From: Afipia sp. | GTDB lineage: Bacteria; Pseudomonadota; Alphaproteobacteria; Rhizobiales; Xanthobacteraceae | Reading direction: 5' to 3' | DNA: 64,000 bases | NCBI GenBank assembly: GCA_016201045.1 | Contig: JACQDM010000002.1 | Span: forward strand, 434,001 to 498,000 | In this document: positions 20,002 to 27,539 of the stretch, one piece after another | Layout of the letters: every line of letters begins with the position of its first letter | Numbering within the stretch: the stretch's first letter is position 1 | Program-made: the position numbers and the translations under genes | The notes under the pieces: model-generated | The model's database searches: none | Told to the model about the DNA's origin: nothing | The model's input: the letters and a program-made list of their open reading frames with translations, nothing else

Positions 20002-20196
20002 ATGACAAATGATGCCGACCAATCTTCCGGATTCAACAAGCTGTTCCGCTGGGCAACCACTCCGCCACAAGCCTACCTCGTGTACGTTCTCGCGTTGATT
20101 TTAGTTTATTGCGTGATGTTTCTTGCCGGAACGCTCACGCCCCGCCAGCACCTCACGGTGAAGCCCGACCAGGTTTCCGTTCCAGCTACAAAATGA
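20002..20196 (+). CDS. small single-helix membrane protein, unknown
   Basis: 64 residues from the ATG at 20002 (an in-frame start at 19924 adds 26 residues with a poor sequence). One strong membrane segment, roughly AYLVYVLALILVYCVMFLAGTL, separates a polar N-terminus from a short polar tail. I do not recognise the family. There is no good ribosome site, so coding status is uncertain. It sits between tal-pgi, transcribed away, and the first SoxT/YeeE-type gene. Confidence 0.42.
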   Translation: MTNDADQSSGFNKLFRWATTPPQAYLVYVLALILVYCVMFLAGTLTPRQHLTVKPDQVSVPATK

Positions 20197-20219
20197 CGCC
20201 GATTGGCTGCTAAGGGCTA

Positions 20220-20244
20220 ATTTCTCGCGCTCGGGCCGAGAAAT
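20220..20244 (+). other. perfect inverted repeat between small ORF and soxT-like gene
   Basis: ATTTCTCG at 20220-20227 and CGAGAAAT at 20237-20244 are perfect 8-base arms around a 9-base GC-rich loop. The site lies 24 bases after the stop of the small membrane protein and about 160 bases before the permease start. No T-run follows, so an operator for the sulfur permease/DsrE operon is at least as likely as a terminator. Confidence 0.35.
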
Positions 20245-20401
20245 AATCTTCGATGTGCGGACTTGCCGGTAGCAGGAATCTCTCTCCCGGCGACTTGGAA
20301 CGGAAATTCCTTATTAGTTTTAGCGGGTTATGGACCCCTTCATTGGCCGGTACTACACAAGGGCCGATATACAAAGGCTCAAGGCCGCTGAGGATTTCGT
20401 C

Positions 20402-21451
20402 ATGCCCGACATCTCGATTTTTGCTGGATTTGCGATTGGACTTGCGTTCGGCGTCGTTGGACTGCTGAGCGGGTTCTGTCTGTTGAGCAGTCTGCGCGAC
20501 TGGTGGACGGCTGACGATGGCCGCAAGCTCCGCAGTTACGCACTGGCACTCGCTGTCGCGATTCTCGGCACGCAGTTCATTGCGGCCTCGGGCGTTGTGG
20601 ACATTGGTAAATCGCTTTACCTGCAACCCTCGTTCTCCGCTCCACTGATGTTTGCTGGCGGCGTGCTGTTCGGGCTCGGCATGGTGTTGTCGAACGGCTG
20701 CGCGTCGCGCGCGCTCGTTTTGCTGGGCAAGGGCAACATGCGCTCGCTCGTCGTGCTGGTGATCATCGGCGTCACCGCGCAGATGACGCTCAAGGGCCTT
20801 CTCGCTCCCGCGCGCCTTTCGTTTCTGCAATGGACCCAGTTGACGCCGTCGGCCATTTCAGTGCCAGCCGTGCTGTCGTCCTTTGGCATCAGTGAGATTG
20901 TCGCGCGCGCTGCGGTGGCTTTGCTCGCATCGGGCGCGCTTACCGTGTTCGCGTTCAGCGACCGCCAGTTCCGTCGCGCCTACGGCCAAATAGCTGCCGG
21001 CCTCGCAGTCGGACTTCTCGTCGTCGCCGGATGGCTTGCAACCGGCTGGATCGGTGCAGATGATTTCAATCCAATTCCGGTCACGTCGCTGACGTTCATT
21101 TCCCCGATTGCCGACTCGCTGCAGTACGCGATGTTCTCCACGGGGCTCAGCCTGAGCTTCGGTATCGCGCTTGTTGCCGGTGTGTTGACCGGAAGCATCG
21201 CGACGTCGCTGCTCACCGGCCGCTTCCAGCTTGAGGGCTATACGTCCGCCACTCACACCGCGCGTTCGGTTGCGGGTGCTGCTCTTATGGGAAGCGGTGG
21301 TGCGATGGCTTACGGCTGTTCGGTCGGACAGGGTTTGACGGGATTATCGACGCTCGCCATTCCCTCGTTCATCGCGGCCGCCGGAATTGTGACCGGCGCC
21401 GCGCTCGGCATCCGCCGTATCGTCGTTCTGCCCGCATTCGCGACGCGCTGA
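20402..21451 (+). CDS. YeeE/YedE (SoxT-like) sulfur-compound permease
   Basis: About 349 residues, nearly all hydrophobic. It has the family cysteine motifs SNGCASRALVLLGKGN and AYGCSVGQGLTG, the GCxxGQG type seen in the thiosulfate importer TsuA and in SoxT. The expected role is passage of thiosulfate or a related sulfur species across the inner membrane. The ATG at 20402 follows GAGGA; an in-frame ATG at 20330 would add a polar leader. Two exported DsrE-family genes follow in the same direction and a second, divergent family member lies just beyond, so this is probably a sulfur import module of the sox island. Confidence 0.86.
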   Translation: MPDISIFAGFAIGLAFGVVGLLSGFCLLSSLRDWWTADDGRKLRSYALALAVAILGTQFIAASGVVDIGKSLYLQPSFSAPLMFAGGVLFGLGMVLSNGCASRALVLLGKGNMRSLVVLVIIGVTAQMTLKGLLAPARLSFLQWTQLTPSAISVPAVLSSFGISEIVARAAVALLASGALTVFAFSDRQFRRAYGQIAAGLAVGLLVVAGWLATGWIGADDFNPIPVTSLTFISPIADSLQYAMFSTGLSLSFGIALVAGVLTGSIATSLLTGRFQLEGYTSATHTARSVAGAALMGSGGAMAYGCSVGQGLTGLSTLAIPSFIAAAGIVTGAALGIRRIVVLPAFATR

Positions 21452-21547
21452 AGGCTTTTCGCAGCTTGACCGTCATTGGCCTCATGGCCTCTGATGGAGT
21501 AGCGTGACATCCAATGGCCGCGAAGTCGGCCTTGGGAGACGCCTGTT

Positions 21548-22021
21548 TTGAACCGCCGGACATTCCTGAGCCTGCTCGGCTTTGCGGCTGCAATTTCATT
21601 GCCGTGGCAACAAGTGCTTGCGCAGACGCCCAATCCGTCGCGCAAGCCGGAGACCGACAAGCCGTTCGCCGAGCATTTTCTCGCGCTGCAGCTTTCGGAT
21701 TCCGATCCCAAGCGCCAGCGGCTGGTGCTGAGCGTGGCGCGCAACGTGCTGAAGTTTTACGACCCGGACAAGGTTGCCATCGAAGTCGTCGCGTTCGGGC
21801 CCGGCGTTTCTCTTTTATTTGCCGAGAGCGAGTTCCGTCCTCTGGTGGATAGCCTCGTCAGCCAGGGCGTTCGGTTCGATGTCTGCGGCAACACGCTCGA
21901 CACCATCGAGCGCGATACGGGGAAGCGTCCGCAGACCAATCCACACGCTCACGAAGTCGGCACCGGCGTCGCACAACTGCTGACGCTGACCGAGAGCGGC
22001 TATACACTTGTACGTCCATGA
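21548..22021 (+). CDS. exported DsrE-family protein (Tat-like signal)
   Basis: 157 residues from a TTG at 21548 preceded by GGGAG. The N-terminus NRRTFLSLLGFAAAISLPW is a twin-arginine-like signal. The mature domain has HFLALQLSDSD, NVLKFYDPDKVAIEVVAFGPGVSLL and one cysteine in RFDVCGNTL, at the position of the sulfur-carrying cysteine of DsrE/DsrF-fold proteins. A periplasmic carrier or receiver of sulfane sulfur is plausible but unproven. Its last 4 bases are shared with a possible upstream start of the next DsrE-like gene. Confidence 0.83.
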   Translation: MNRRTFLSLLGFAAAISLPWQQVLAQTPNPSRKPETDKPFAEHFLALQLSDSDPKRQRLVLSVARNVLKFYDPDKVAIEVVAFGPGVSLLFAESEFRPLVDSLVSQGVRFDVCGNTLDTIERDTGKRPQTNPHAHEVGTGVAQLLTLTESGYTLVRP

Positions 22022-22035
22022 CCGGGAGATTTCAA

Positions 22036-22485
22036 ATGCGCTATGCCTATTCAGCGATTGCGGCAGTTTTCATGTCGATCGTCGCGTCGTCGTCTTTTGC
22101 CGCCGATGCCAAACCTCATCGCGTCGCCATTCAAGTGAATCAGAACGATCCGGCTCTGATGAATCTCGCGCTGAACAATGCGACGAACATCATGGAAGAT
22201 TACAAGGCGAAAGGCGAAACGGTTGAAATCGAACTCGTCGCTTACGGTCCGGGCCTCAACATGCTTCGCGACGATACCTCGCCGGTGAAAGATCGCCTGA
22301 AGCAGATCAAGGATGCGAGCTTCCCGTCCAAGATCACCTACGCCGCCTGCAACAACACCAAGCAGGGCATGGAAAAGCGCGAAGGCAAAACCATCACCAT
22401 CGTGCCTGAAGCCGAACTCGTGCCATCGGGCGCGGTGACGCTGATCGAACTGCAGGAAAAAGGCTGGAGCTATCTGAAGCCGTAA
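22036..22485 (+). CDS. exported DsrE-family protein (Sec-type signal)
   Basis: About 149 residues from the ATG at 22036, which has GGGAG 8 bases upstream (an in-frame ATG at 22018 overlaps the previous stop). A hydrophobic signal ends near SSFAADAKP. The mature part has RVAIQVNQNDPALMNLALNNATNIMEDY and IELVAYGPGLNML, with one cysteine in ITYAACNNT, aligning with the cysteine of its neighbour. The two DsrE-like genes are paralogous partners following a SoxT-like permease. It ends directly next to the stop of the convergent soxT gene, with no gap. Confidence 0.85.
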   Translation: MRYAYSAIAAVFMSIVASSSFAADAKPHRVAIQVNQNDPALMNLALNNATNIMEDYKAKGETVEIELVAYGPGLNMLRDDTSPVKDRLKQIKDASFPSKITYAACNNTKQGMEKREGKTITIVPEAELVPSGAVTLIELQEKGWSYLKP

Positions 22486-23595
22486 TCATTCGGACGGGTG
22501 ATTTCTTCCTAACAGGTCGGCCCATCGGCGCTGCACGAGATCGCGCGGCGAGCCGTCCACCAAGACGGCGATGCCGATGCGCGCCCCGAGGATCATGCCG
22601 CCCACGGCAAATGGCCATGACAGAGCAAGGACCGATCCTGCGGTGATGCCCTGACCGATGGTGCAGCCGCCGGCAAGAATGCCGCCGACGCCCATCAGCG
22701 CCGCCCCGCCGAGATGCCGCCGCATCTCGTGATCGTCGTCGAAAGCATCCCATCGCAACTCATCGGCACGCCAAGCGTCGAGAAGCGATCCAGCAATGAC
22801 GCCGAACACGCTCGCGACGCCGAAATCGCTGAAGCTCGCGGTGTTCAAAAGGCCCGCGTACAACGCCTTGCCTATGGTCGAGACGAAGGTGAGGCTTTGC
22901 GGATTGATCGGCGTCGTAAAGCCGTCGGCGAGCACCGTCGTCGCGATCCATCCCGCGACGGCGCCGAGACCGAGCACGACGCCTGCGGACAACAAACGCG
23001 GCGTGCGGCGAAGTCTTCGATCGATCAGCGCGAACCCACACAACAACAAACCGGCGATCGCCGCGATCCAGATCCGCACGTCGCTGCCCAGCGCGTGCGA
23101 CGACAGCGAGGCCATGTCGGAGCGAACGCCGTCCGGCATCGCGATCGACAATTTTTCGACGAAGCCAATTCGGAAACCCGACAGCACGCCGCGCAACGTC
23201 GCATAGGCCGCTGCGCCGAGAACGATCACGACAATGAGGCTGCGCAGATCGCCACCGCCTAATCTGACGAGCGATCCGAATCCGCAGGTGCCGACCATGG
23301 CCATGCCGAGGCCGAACATCACGCTACCGATGAGAATGGCGGCGACGGGGAGGGCGGGGGGCGTGTAGGAAATCAGCTGCGGGTCGATCCAGTCTCCCAC
23401 GACCAGCGCCTGCGTGCCGAGAATGGCGATGCCGAGGGCGAGACCGAACACGCGAAGCCTGCGGCTGTCCCCGCCCATCAGCGCGTCTTCAATCGCGCCG
23501 AACGAACACAGCCTTGCGTGGCGCACGGCAAACCCGACCGCCGCGCCGATCACAAAGCCGCAAAATGCAGGCATCCATGCCAAGAGGTTCTGCAC
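22486..23595 (-). CDS. soxT: SoxT, YeeE/YedE-family permease
   Basis: 369 residues, polytopic. Family cysteine motifs are RHARLCSFGAIEDALMGGD, VGTCGFGSLVRLGGGD and AGGCTIGQGITAGS. It is the third gene of a leftward soxS-soxR-soxT run, the same order as soxSRT described for Pseudaminobacter. SoxT proteins are proposed to move a sulfur compound across the inner membrane and to help signal to SoxR. It starts 62 bases after soxR. It is clearly diverged from the paralog at 20402, so the two may carry different substrates or work as a pair. Confidence 0.87.
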   Translation of the reverse strand: MQNLLAWMPAFCGFVIGAAVGFAVRHARLCSFGAIEDALMGGDSRRLRVFGLALGIAILGTQALVVGDWIDPQLISYTPPALPVAAILIGSVMFGLGMAMVGTCGFGSLVRLGGGDLRSLIVVIVLGAAAYATLRGVLSGFRIGFVEKLSIAMPDGVRSDMASLSSHALGSDVRIWIAAIAGLLLCGFALIDRRLRRTPRLLSAGVVLGLGAVAGWIATTVLADGFTTPINPQSLTFVSTIGKALYAGLLNTASFSDFGVASVFGVIAGSLLDAWRADELRWDAFDDDHEMRRHLGGAALMGVGGILAGGCTIGQGITAGSVLALSWPFAVGGMILGARIGIAVLVDGSPRDLVQRRWADLLGRNHPSE

Positions 23596-23657
23596 GCGCT
23601 TCTCCCGGTTTCACCCGTCACCGGCGCGCAGCTTCGCATCGCTGCGGCGTGCGGGGA

Positions 23658-24029
23658 TTATTTTTTTGGCGCAGGCTGTGCGCAGAAGATGTCGTACACC
23701 ACCGAGATCACGCTTCGCACGTCTTCGTTGGCGAGGCTGTAGTAGATCGTCTTGCCGTCGCGCCGCGTATCGACCATGCCGTCGTAACGCAGCCGCGCGA
23801 GTTGCTGCGACACGGCGGATTGCCGCAGCGAGAGGATATTTTCCAGTTCCGTCACCGAACGTTCGCGCTCGGCCAGGAGACACAACAGCAAAAGGCGATT
23901 TTCGTGCGACAGGGCTTTGAGGAAATTGCTGGCCTTGCGCGCCTTGCGCATGAGCAGATCGAGCTCCGGCGAATATTCCGCGCCGTCGCGAAGCTCGGTC
24001 TCGATTTCCGATGAGATGATGGAGGGCAT
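23658..24029 (-). CDS. soxR: SoxR, ArsR/SmtB-family repressor
   Basis: 123 residues with a winged helix: KALSHENRLLLLCLLAERERSVTEL, ILSLRQSAVSQQLARLRYDG as the recognition helix, then TRRDGKTIYYSL. This is the sulfur-oxidation SoxR of the ArsR family, not the redox SoxR of enteric bacteria. Cysteines are Cys50 in LLLCLLAE and one near the C-terminus (DIFCAQP), which could act as a persulfide or thiol sensor pair. It lies 20 bases after soxS and is expected to repress sox genes until a sulfur compound is present. Confidence 0.9.
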   Translation of the reverse strand: MPSIISSEIETELRDGAEYSPELDLLMRKARKASNFLKALSHENRLLLLCLLAERERSVTELENILSLRQSAVSQQLARLRYDGMVDTRRDGKTIYYSLANEDVRSVISVVYDIFCAQPAPKK

Positions 24030-24049
24030 GGCGTTGGCTCGGTGCGTTG

Positions 24050-24436
24050 TCAGATGCGGTTCGGTTCGGGCTGGATCTTGGCGGCCAATCGATCCAGCAG
24101 ACCCCAGAAGGAATCGTCGCTGGAGAAACCTTCGATGCGTCCGATCTCCCGGCCGCCATCGACGACCACGAAGGTCGGCGTGTAGCGCACGGGTTCGGAC
24201 AGTTTCACGCCGCTCGCCGACTGCCGGTCGATGTCGATGCGGCGCAGCGGAAGGACTTTGGCTTCGGCCGTCTTGTCATAGATCGAGCCGACATCGCGAT
24301 CCCAGCGCAGGCAATAAATGCAGCTGCGGCTCTCGAACATCAGCAGTTCCGCCGCGCGCGCCTGCGACGGCAATGCAAGCGCAGCGAACGCCAGAGCGCC
24401 GATCAACAAAATGTTTGAAGCGGTTTTGCCGGTCAT
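24050..24436 (-). CDS. soxS: SoxS, periplasmic thioredoxin-like protein
   Basis: About 128 residues (an ATG at 24445 adds MYH). The hydrophobic signal ends near PSQARAAE. The mature domain has FESRSCIYCLRWDRDVG, a CxxC redox site, and YTPTFVVVDGG with the cis-proline region. SoxS reduces or protects Sox components, in Paracoccus reactivating the SoxY carrier. It is the first gene of the soxSRT operon; the AT-rich divergent region to soxW overlaps its start. Confidence 0.87.
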   Translation of the reverse strand: MTGKTASNILLIGALAFAALALPSQARAAELLMFESRSCIYCLRWDRDVGSIYDKTAEAKVLPLRRIDIDRQSASGVKLSEPVRYTPTFVVVDGGREIGRIEGFSSDDSFWGLLDRLAAKIQPEPNRI

Positions 24437-24443
24437 ATGATAC

Positions 24444-24465
24444 ATATACTCAAATTCGCATATAT
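24444..24465. promoter_or_regulatory. candidate SoxR operator between soxS and soxW
   Basis: ATATA at 24444-24448 and TATAT at 24461-24465 form an imperfect dyad around CTCAAATTCGC in the short divergent gap, overlapping the possible upstream soxS start. The AT richness contrasts with the surrounding sequence. A related TTCAAA...ATATAAT stretch occurs in the soxA-soxY gap. ArsR-family repressors bind such dyads; that SoxR binds here is inference. Confidence 0.4.
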
Positions 24466-24506
24466 CCGCCAGCCCCGATCATTGCTGGGCCGGGTGAGGG
24501 GTGCCG

Positions 24507-25097
24507 ATGCCGAAATTCAGTTCGCTTCAATTGACCCGGCGCGAAGCCATTGTTGCTGCCGGCGCGGGATTGCTGTCGCTGCGCGCGGTGCCCACTTTTG
24601 CTGCCGCGAAACTCGGCGATGACGGCATCTACCATATGGACTGGTATCTGGAGAGCTTCCTCGATCTCGCCGAGGATCTTTCGGGCGCGAGTGCGAAGGG
24701 CAAACGCTTCGCGGTGATGTGGGGCATGAAGGGCTGCCCCGGCTGCAAGCGCATGCACGAAGCCTATCTGAGCGACCCGAAAGTCGAAGCCTACATCCGC
24801 GACAATTTTGAAATCCTGCATCTGAATTTTCTCGGCTCGCGCGAAGTGACGGATTTCGACGGCAGCAAATTTCCCGAAAAGCCGTTCAGCGCGACTTACG
24901 ACGTGAAGGGCACGCCGACGATTCAGTTTTTTCCCGAGACGGCCGGCGGACTCGCGGCGCTCAAAGGGCAGGCGCGTGAAGTCGCGCGCATGACGGGATT
25001 GCCGGAGAAGAACGAATTTCTCGCGATGTTCCGTTACGTGCGCGAGAAGGCTTACGAGCAGTCGCAATTTCCCGACTGGTTCAAGAAGCAGGTGTGA
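24507..25097 (+). CDS. soxW: SoxW, Tat-exported thioredoxin-like protein
   Basis: 196 residues from the ATG at 24507 with GAGGGG just upstream (a GTG at 24501 is also possible). The signal LTRREAIVAAGAGLLSL is of twin-arginine type. The mature domain has MWGMKGCPGCKRMHEAYL, a CxxC active site, and VKGTPTIQFFPE. SoxW is the periplasmic thioredoxin of sulfur oxidisers, usually reduced by the CcdA-like SoxV. No soxV gene accompanies it here. It is divergent from soxSRT, and the next 650 bases downstream are repeats leading into an insertion element. Confidence 0.87.
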   Translation: MPKFSSLQLTRREAIVAAGAGLLSLRAVPTFAAAKLGDDGIYHMDWYLESFLDLAEDLSGASAKGKRFAVMWGMKGCPGCKRMHEAYLSDPKVEAYIRDNFEILHLNFLGSREVTDFDGSKFPEKPFSATYDVKGTPTIQFFPETAGGLAALKGQAREVARMTGLPEKNEFLAMFRYVREKAYEQSQFPDWFKKQV

Positions 25098-25114
25098 TTT
25101 GCGGAAAACGCCGC

Positions 25115-25231
25115 GTCGTCCCGGCGAAGGCCGGGACCCATAACCACCGAATTCAGTTTTGAGCGATGAGCGGCCCTCCATCGTAAACTCGACGCTCAGG
25201 GAGTATGGGTCCCCGCCTTCGCGGGGACGAC
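25115..25231. repeat. paired inverted repeat with internal hairpins
   Basis: Two 28-base arms, 25115-25142 and 25204-25231, are inverted copies differing at only two positions. Each arm also folds on itself with a 7-base stem and 4-base loop (TCCCGGC/GCCGGGA and TCCCCGC/GCGGGGA). The two differences between arms are the two sides of the same base pair in the local stem, so pairing is kept in both. Such GTCGTCCCCGCGAAGGCGGGGAC-like elements are common between genes in Bradyrhizobium relatives and resemble the BIME/REP idea. This may also end soxW transcription. Confidence 0.75.
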
Positions 25232-25747
25232 ATCGTAAATGTGTCGCCTCATTCCGCGCCATCGCATCGTTCGGATTCAAATTTCAAACAGCCACTTTCA
25301 TTTGCGCACGCCAATTGTTCTCGCGCCGCGAGTTGAGATGAATGCCCCGCAATGAGGGGCGTGGAGCGCCGGAAGGCGCAATTGTATCGTCTCGCTCTCC
25401 GCACATTGCCTGCGACGGCAACACACGAACAGCGCATCGCCTTTCGGCGCTCCAAGCGCAGACAAGTTTACGCAGTCTGCGCAAACCTGAATGCTGCGGG
25501 ATTTTTGGCGAAGGGGCCGCTCTTCCGGGTGCGGGAGCCGAAAGCCTTGCGGGCTTCCTCTCATCCCGGCGGATTTCGCCGCCGTTCGCCCGCACCGCGT
25601 GCAGCCACCGAAGGCAGAGCCACGTAGTTGGCCCGGTCGGCGACCCTCAACCTCGCGGACGTGAAATTGCGAATTTCACGCGCGCGCACCGCATCCCGCT
25701 CCACTTCAAGACGCCTCATGAAGCGCCCCTCGCGAACGGGATGGATA
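25232..25747. other. non-coding stretch, probable interspersed element remnant
   Basis: Both strands are open over long distances, but the translations are rich in Arg/Pro/Ser and show no known domain, and the frames run on through the insertion element end. A perfect inverted repeat GTGAAATT/AATTTCAC with a 3-base spacer lies at 25661-25679, within a run of CGCG. I recall similar stretches repeated in Bradyrhizobium-type genomes and often miscalled as genes; this could not be checked. I support no gene here. Confidence 0.4.
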
Positions 25748-25782
25748 GGAATATAATGGCGATTATGCCTTACTTGACTGGT
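25748..25782 (+). repeat. left terminal inverted repeat of the IS1595-like element
   Basis: 35 bases beginning GGAATATAATGGCG and ending ACTTGACTGGT. Differences from the right end are at positions 4, 9, 20, 23 and 24 of the repeat. Confidence 0.8.
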
Positions 25783-25845
25783 AAGGCATCCCGATGGCAT
25801 AGTCTTGCCCGACAGGCCGGTGCCCTTCTTTTCCTCTTATTGCTA

Positions 25846-26595
25846 CTAATCCTGCCGAGAGCCGGACGAGCGGAATTGCTCAGTGTCCCGGTCCCATTCA
25901 AAGAATTTCCAAGTGACGCGCTCGTTTCCGAGTCCATCATAATAAGAGACAACGATTCCGACGCGCAAATAAAAGCCGCCCTTTGTAGCGGCGTCGTATT
26001 TTTCTGGGGAAAATTCGGTGACGTATGTGGTGTCGGTTTCAAACTGATTAGAAGCCAATACTCGGCTCATAATCTCATCTTGAGGGGCAACGTAAAGACT
26101 CTCGCGGGTAGGAGGATGCCATTCTGGGCCTCCAGTCGCGATAGCGCTGACACGAAGTCTATTGGCTGGAGAAACACCTGTGTTTTCCAACCTATATCTT
26201 ATTTGGATTTTGCCGCCGTAAACGCCGCCGCGATTAACTTCAACATTGGTCAATGTGATGCGGGCGCGAAATGTCTCTTGGAATTGAGCGCGAGAGAGTG
26301 CGAGGGATTCCCTAGTGGCATCGAGACCGCCAGTTGTTGCTCTCCAGAGCGTATAAGTGAAATACGCGATAGCCATTGTACTGATGGCAGTAATTACCGT
26401 GTTTATAGAGTCGAGAAAGCGAACAACTTTCAGGAGGAAGTAAGAAACAAAATCATAGGAGGGGCAATTTTCTTTTGTTGCATCCTTTATGGGTTCGCAC
26501 ACTTCATAAAACAAAGGCAGAAATGACGTCTCTAAAGCTAGAATCCAATAGCCAACAATCAAACCAAAAATTGCTACAACAATCTTTGTCAGCAT
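25846..26595 (-). CDS. passenger membrane protein of the insertion element, unknown
   Basis: 249 residues. Two N-terminal membrane segments (about residues 4-30 and 60-85) are followed by a long soluble part with coiled-coil character (TRESLALSRAQFQETFRARITL) and a beta-rich domain (VYGGKIQIRYRLENTGVSPANRLRVSA). I do not recognise a named function; similar two-helix proteins are scattered as accessory genes. Its ATG lies inside the last codons of the transposase gene (7-base overlap, ATGCTGA), so translation is probably coupled. GC is low compared with the host. It lies between the terminal repeats and is therefore cargo. Confidence 0.72.
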   Translation of the reverse strand: MLTKIVVAIFGLIVGYWILALETSFLPLFYEVCEPIKDATKENCPSYDFVSYFLLKVVRFLDSINTVITAISTMAIAYFTYTLWRATTGGLDATRESLALSRAQFQETFRARITLTNVEVNRGGVYGGKIQIRYRLENTGVSPANRLRVSAIATGGPEWHPPTRESLYVAPQDEIMSRVLASNQFETDTTYVTEFSPEKYDAATKGGFYLRVGIVVSYYDGLGNERVTWKFFEWDRDTEQFRSSGSRQD

Positions 26596-27494
26596 CCGCT
26601 AATTGCCGTTCCAAAAATATCGCTATTAAAGCGGTTATTATACTTGAACTGGGCCTCTGCGATATAGAGCGGGAGGTATTTCGCACTGACCTTGTGATAG
26701 CTGCCAACAATGCTGCGCTTGAAGATCGACCAGAAACCTTCAATCGTGTTCGTGTGGATAGCGCCCACGACGTACTGACGGCCAGCATGATCGACAGTGC
26801 CGTGATTGTAGCCCTGCAACGACTTGTAGACGGGCGACATATCAGTGGCGAGAAGGCTGACCTTCTCAGACACCATCTCACGAACGAAGCCCTGAGCGGC
26901 CTCCTTGGTGACGTGAGCCAGAACTCGCGTCACGACGTTGCCCTTGCGCTGTACGGCTCCGATAATCGGGGTCTTGTTGGAGGGAGCATGCTTGCCTCCC
27001 TTACCGCGCTTGGAGACGTGCTTGTTACCATCCTTGCCGCCGATGAATGTCTCATCGACTTCTACAATGCCACCGAGCTTGTCCATATCGCGCTCAACAA
27101 GAGCGGAGCGGATTCGATGGCACATATACCAAGCCGTCTTGTAAGAACCGAAGCCCATGACGCGCTGAATTTGGAGGGCGCTAACGCCCTTCTTGCTCGT
27201 CAGCATCGTGTGAGTGACGCGAAACCAATCCTTGAGCGGCTTGTTCGTATTCTCGAAGATCGTGCCCGCGATGTGCGAGAAGCGGTAGCCAGACCCCGGA
27301 GCGCAGGCGTAGCACTGCCATTTGAACGGCATCGTGCCGACGGGAAAAACCTTGGGATTGCCGCAGCCGGGGCAAGTCACCCCGTTCGGCCAGCGACGGG
27401 CAACGAGATAGTTGGCGCATGCTTCCTCATCGGGAAACGCGGCCTCAAACTGCTTAATGGTCATCTGGTGAACTGGTTTCGGACGCTTGGCCAT
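26589..27494 (-). CDS. IS1595-family transposase
   Basis: 301 residues, full length. An N-terminal zinc-binding region has CPGC (GVTCPGCGNPK) and CYAC, followed by ISXO2-type signatures: IVEVDETFIGGKDGNKH (first Asp), LLATDMSPVYK (second Asp) and HTNTIEGFWSIFKRSIVGSYHKVSAKYLPLYIAEAQFKYN (Asn/Glu region). This is the DDE-like domain of IS1595 elements. No frameshift or stop is present, so it may be active. Its end overlaps the passenger gene by 7 bases. Confidence 0.93.
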   Translation of the reverse strand: MAKRPKPVHQMTIKQFEAAFPDEEACANYLVARRWPNGVTCPGCGNPKVFPVGTMPFKWQCYACAPGSGYRFSHIAGTIFENTNKPLKDWFRVTHTMLTSKKGVSALQIQRVMGFGSYKTAWYMCHRIRSALVERDMDKLGGIVEVDETFIGGKDGNKHVSKRGKGGKHAPSNKTPIIGAVQRKGNVVTRVLAHVTKEAAQGFVREMVSEKVSLLATDMSPVYKSLQGYNHGTVDHAGRQYVVGAIHTNTIEGFWSIFKRSIVGSYHKVSAKYLPLYIAEAQFKYNNRFNSDIFGTAISGC

Positions 27495-27539
27495 TGGCTA
27501 ACCCCTGTTTATGGAGGCCAATATGGCACCTAATTCTAC

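Noticed and set aside
25342-26526. Rightward open frame of 394 codons
   Set aside because: It runs through repeat-like sequence, the left end of the insertion element and antisense to the passenger gene; the translation has no domain and is rich in Arg/Ser. The reverse-strand passenger has membrane helices and a normal start context.
26475-27533. Rightward open frame antisense to the transposase
   Set aside because: The reverse strand encodes an intact IS1595 transposase with all motifs; the forward frame has none.
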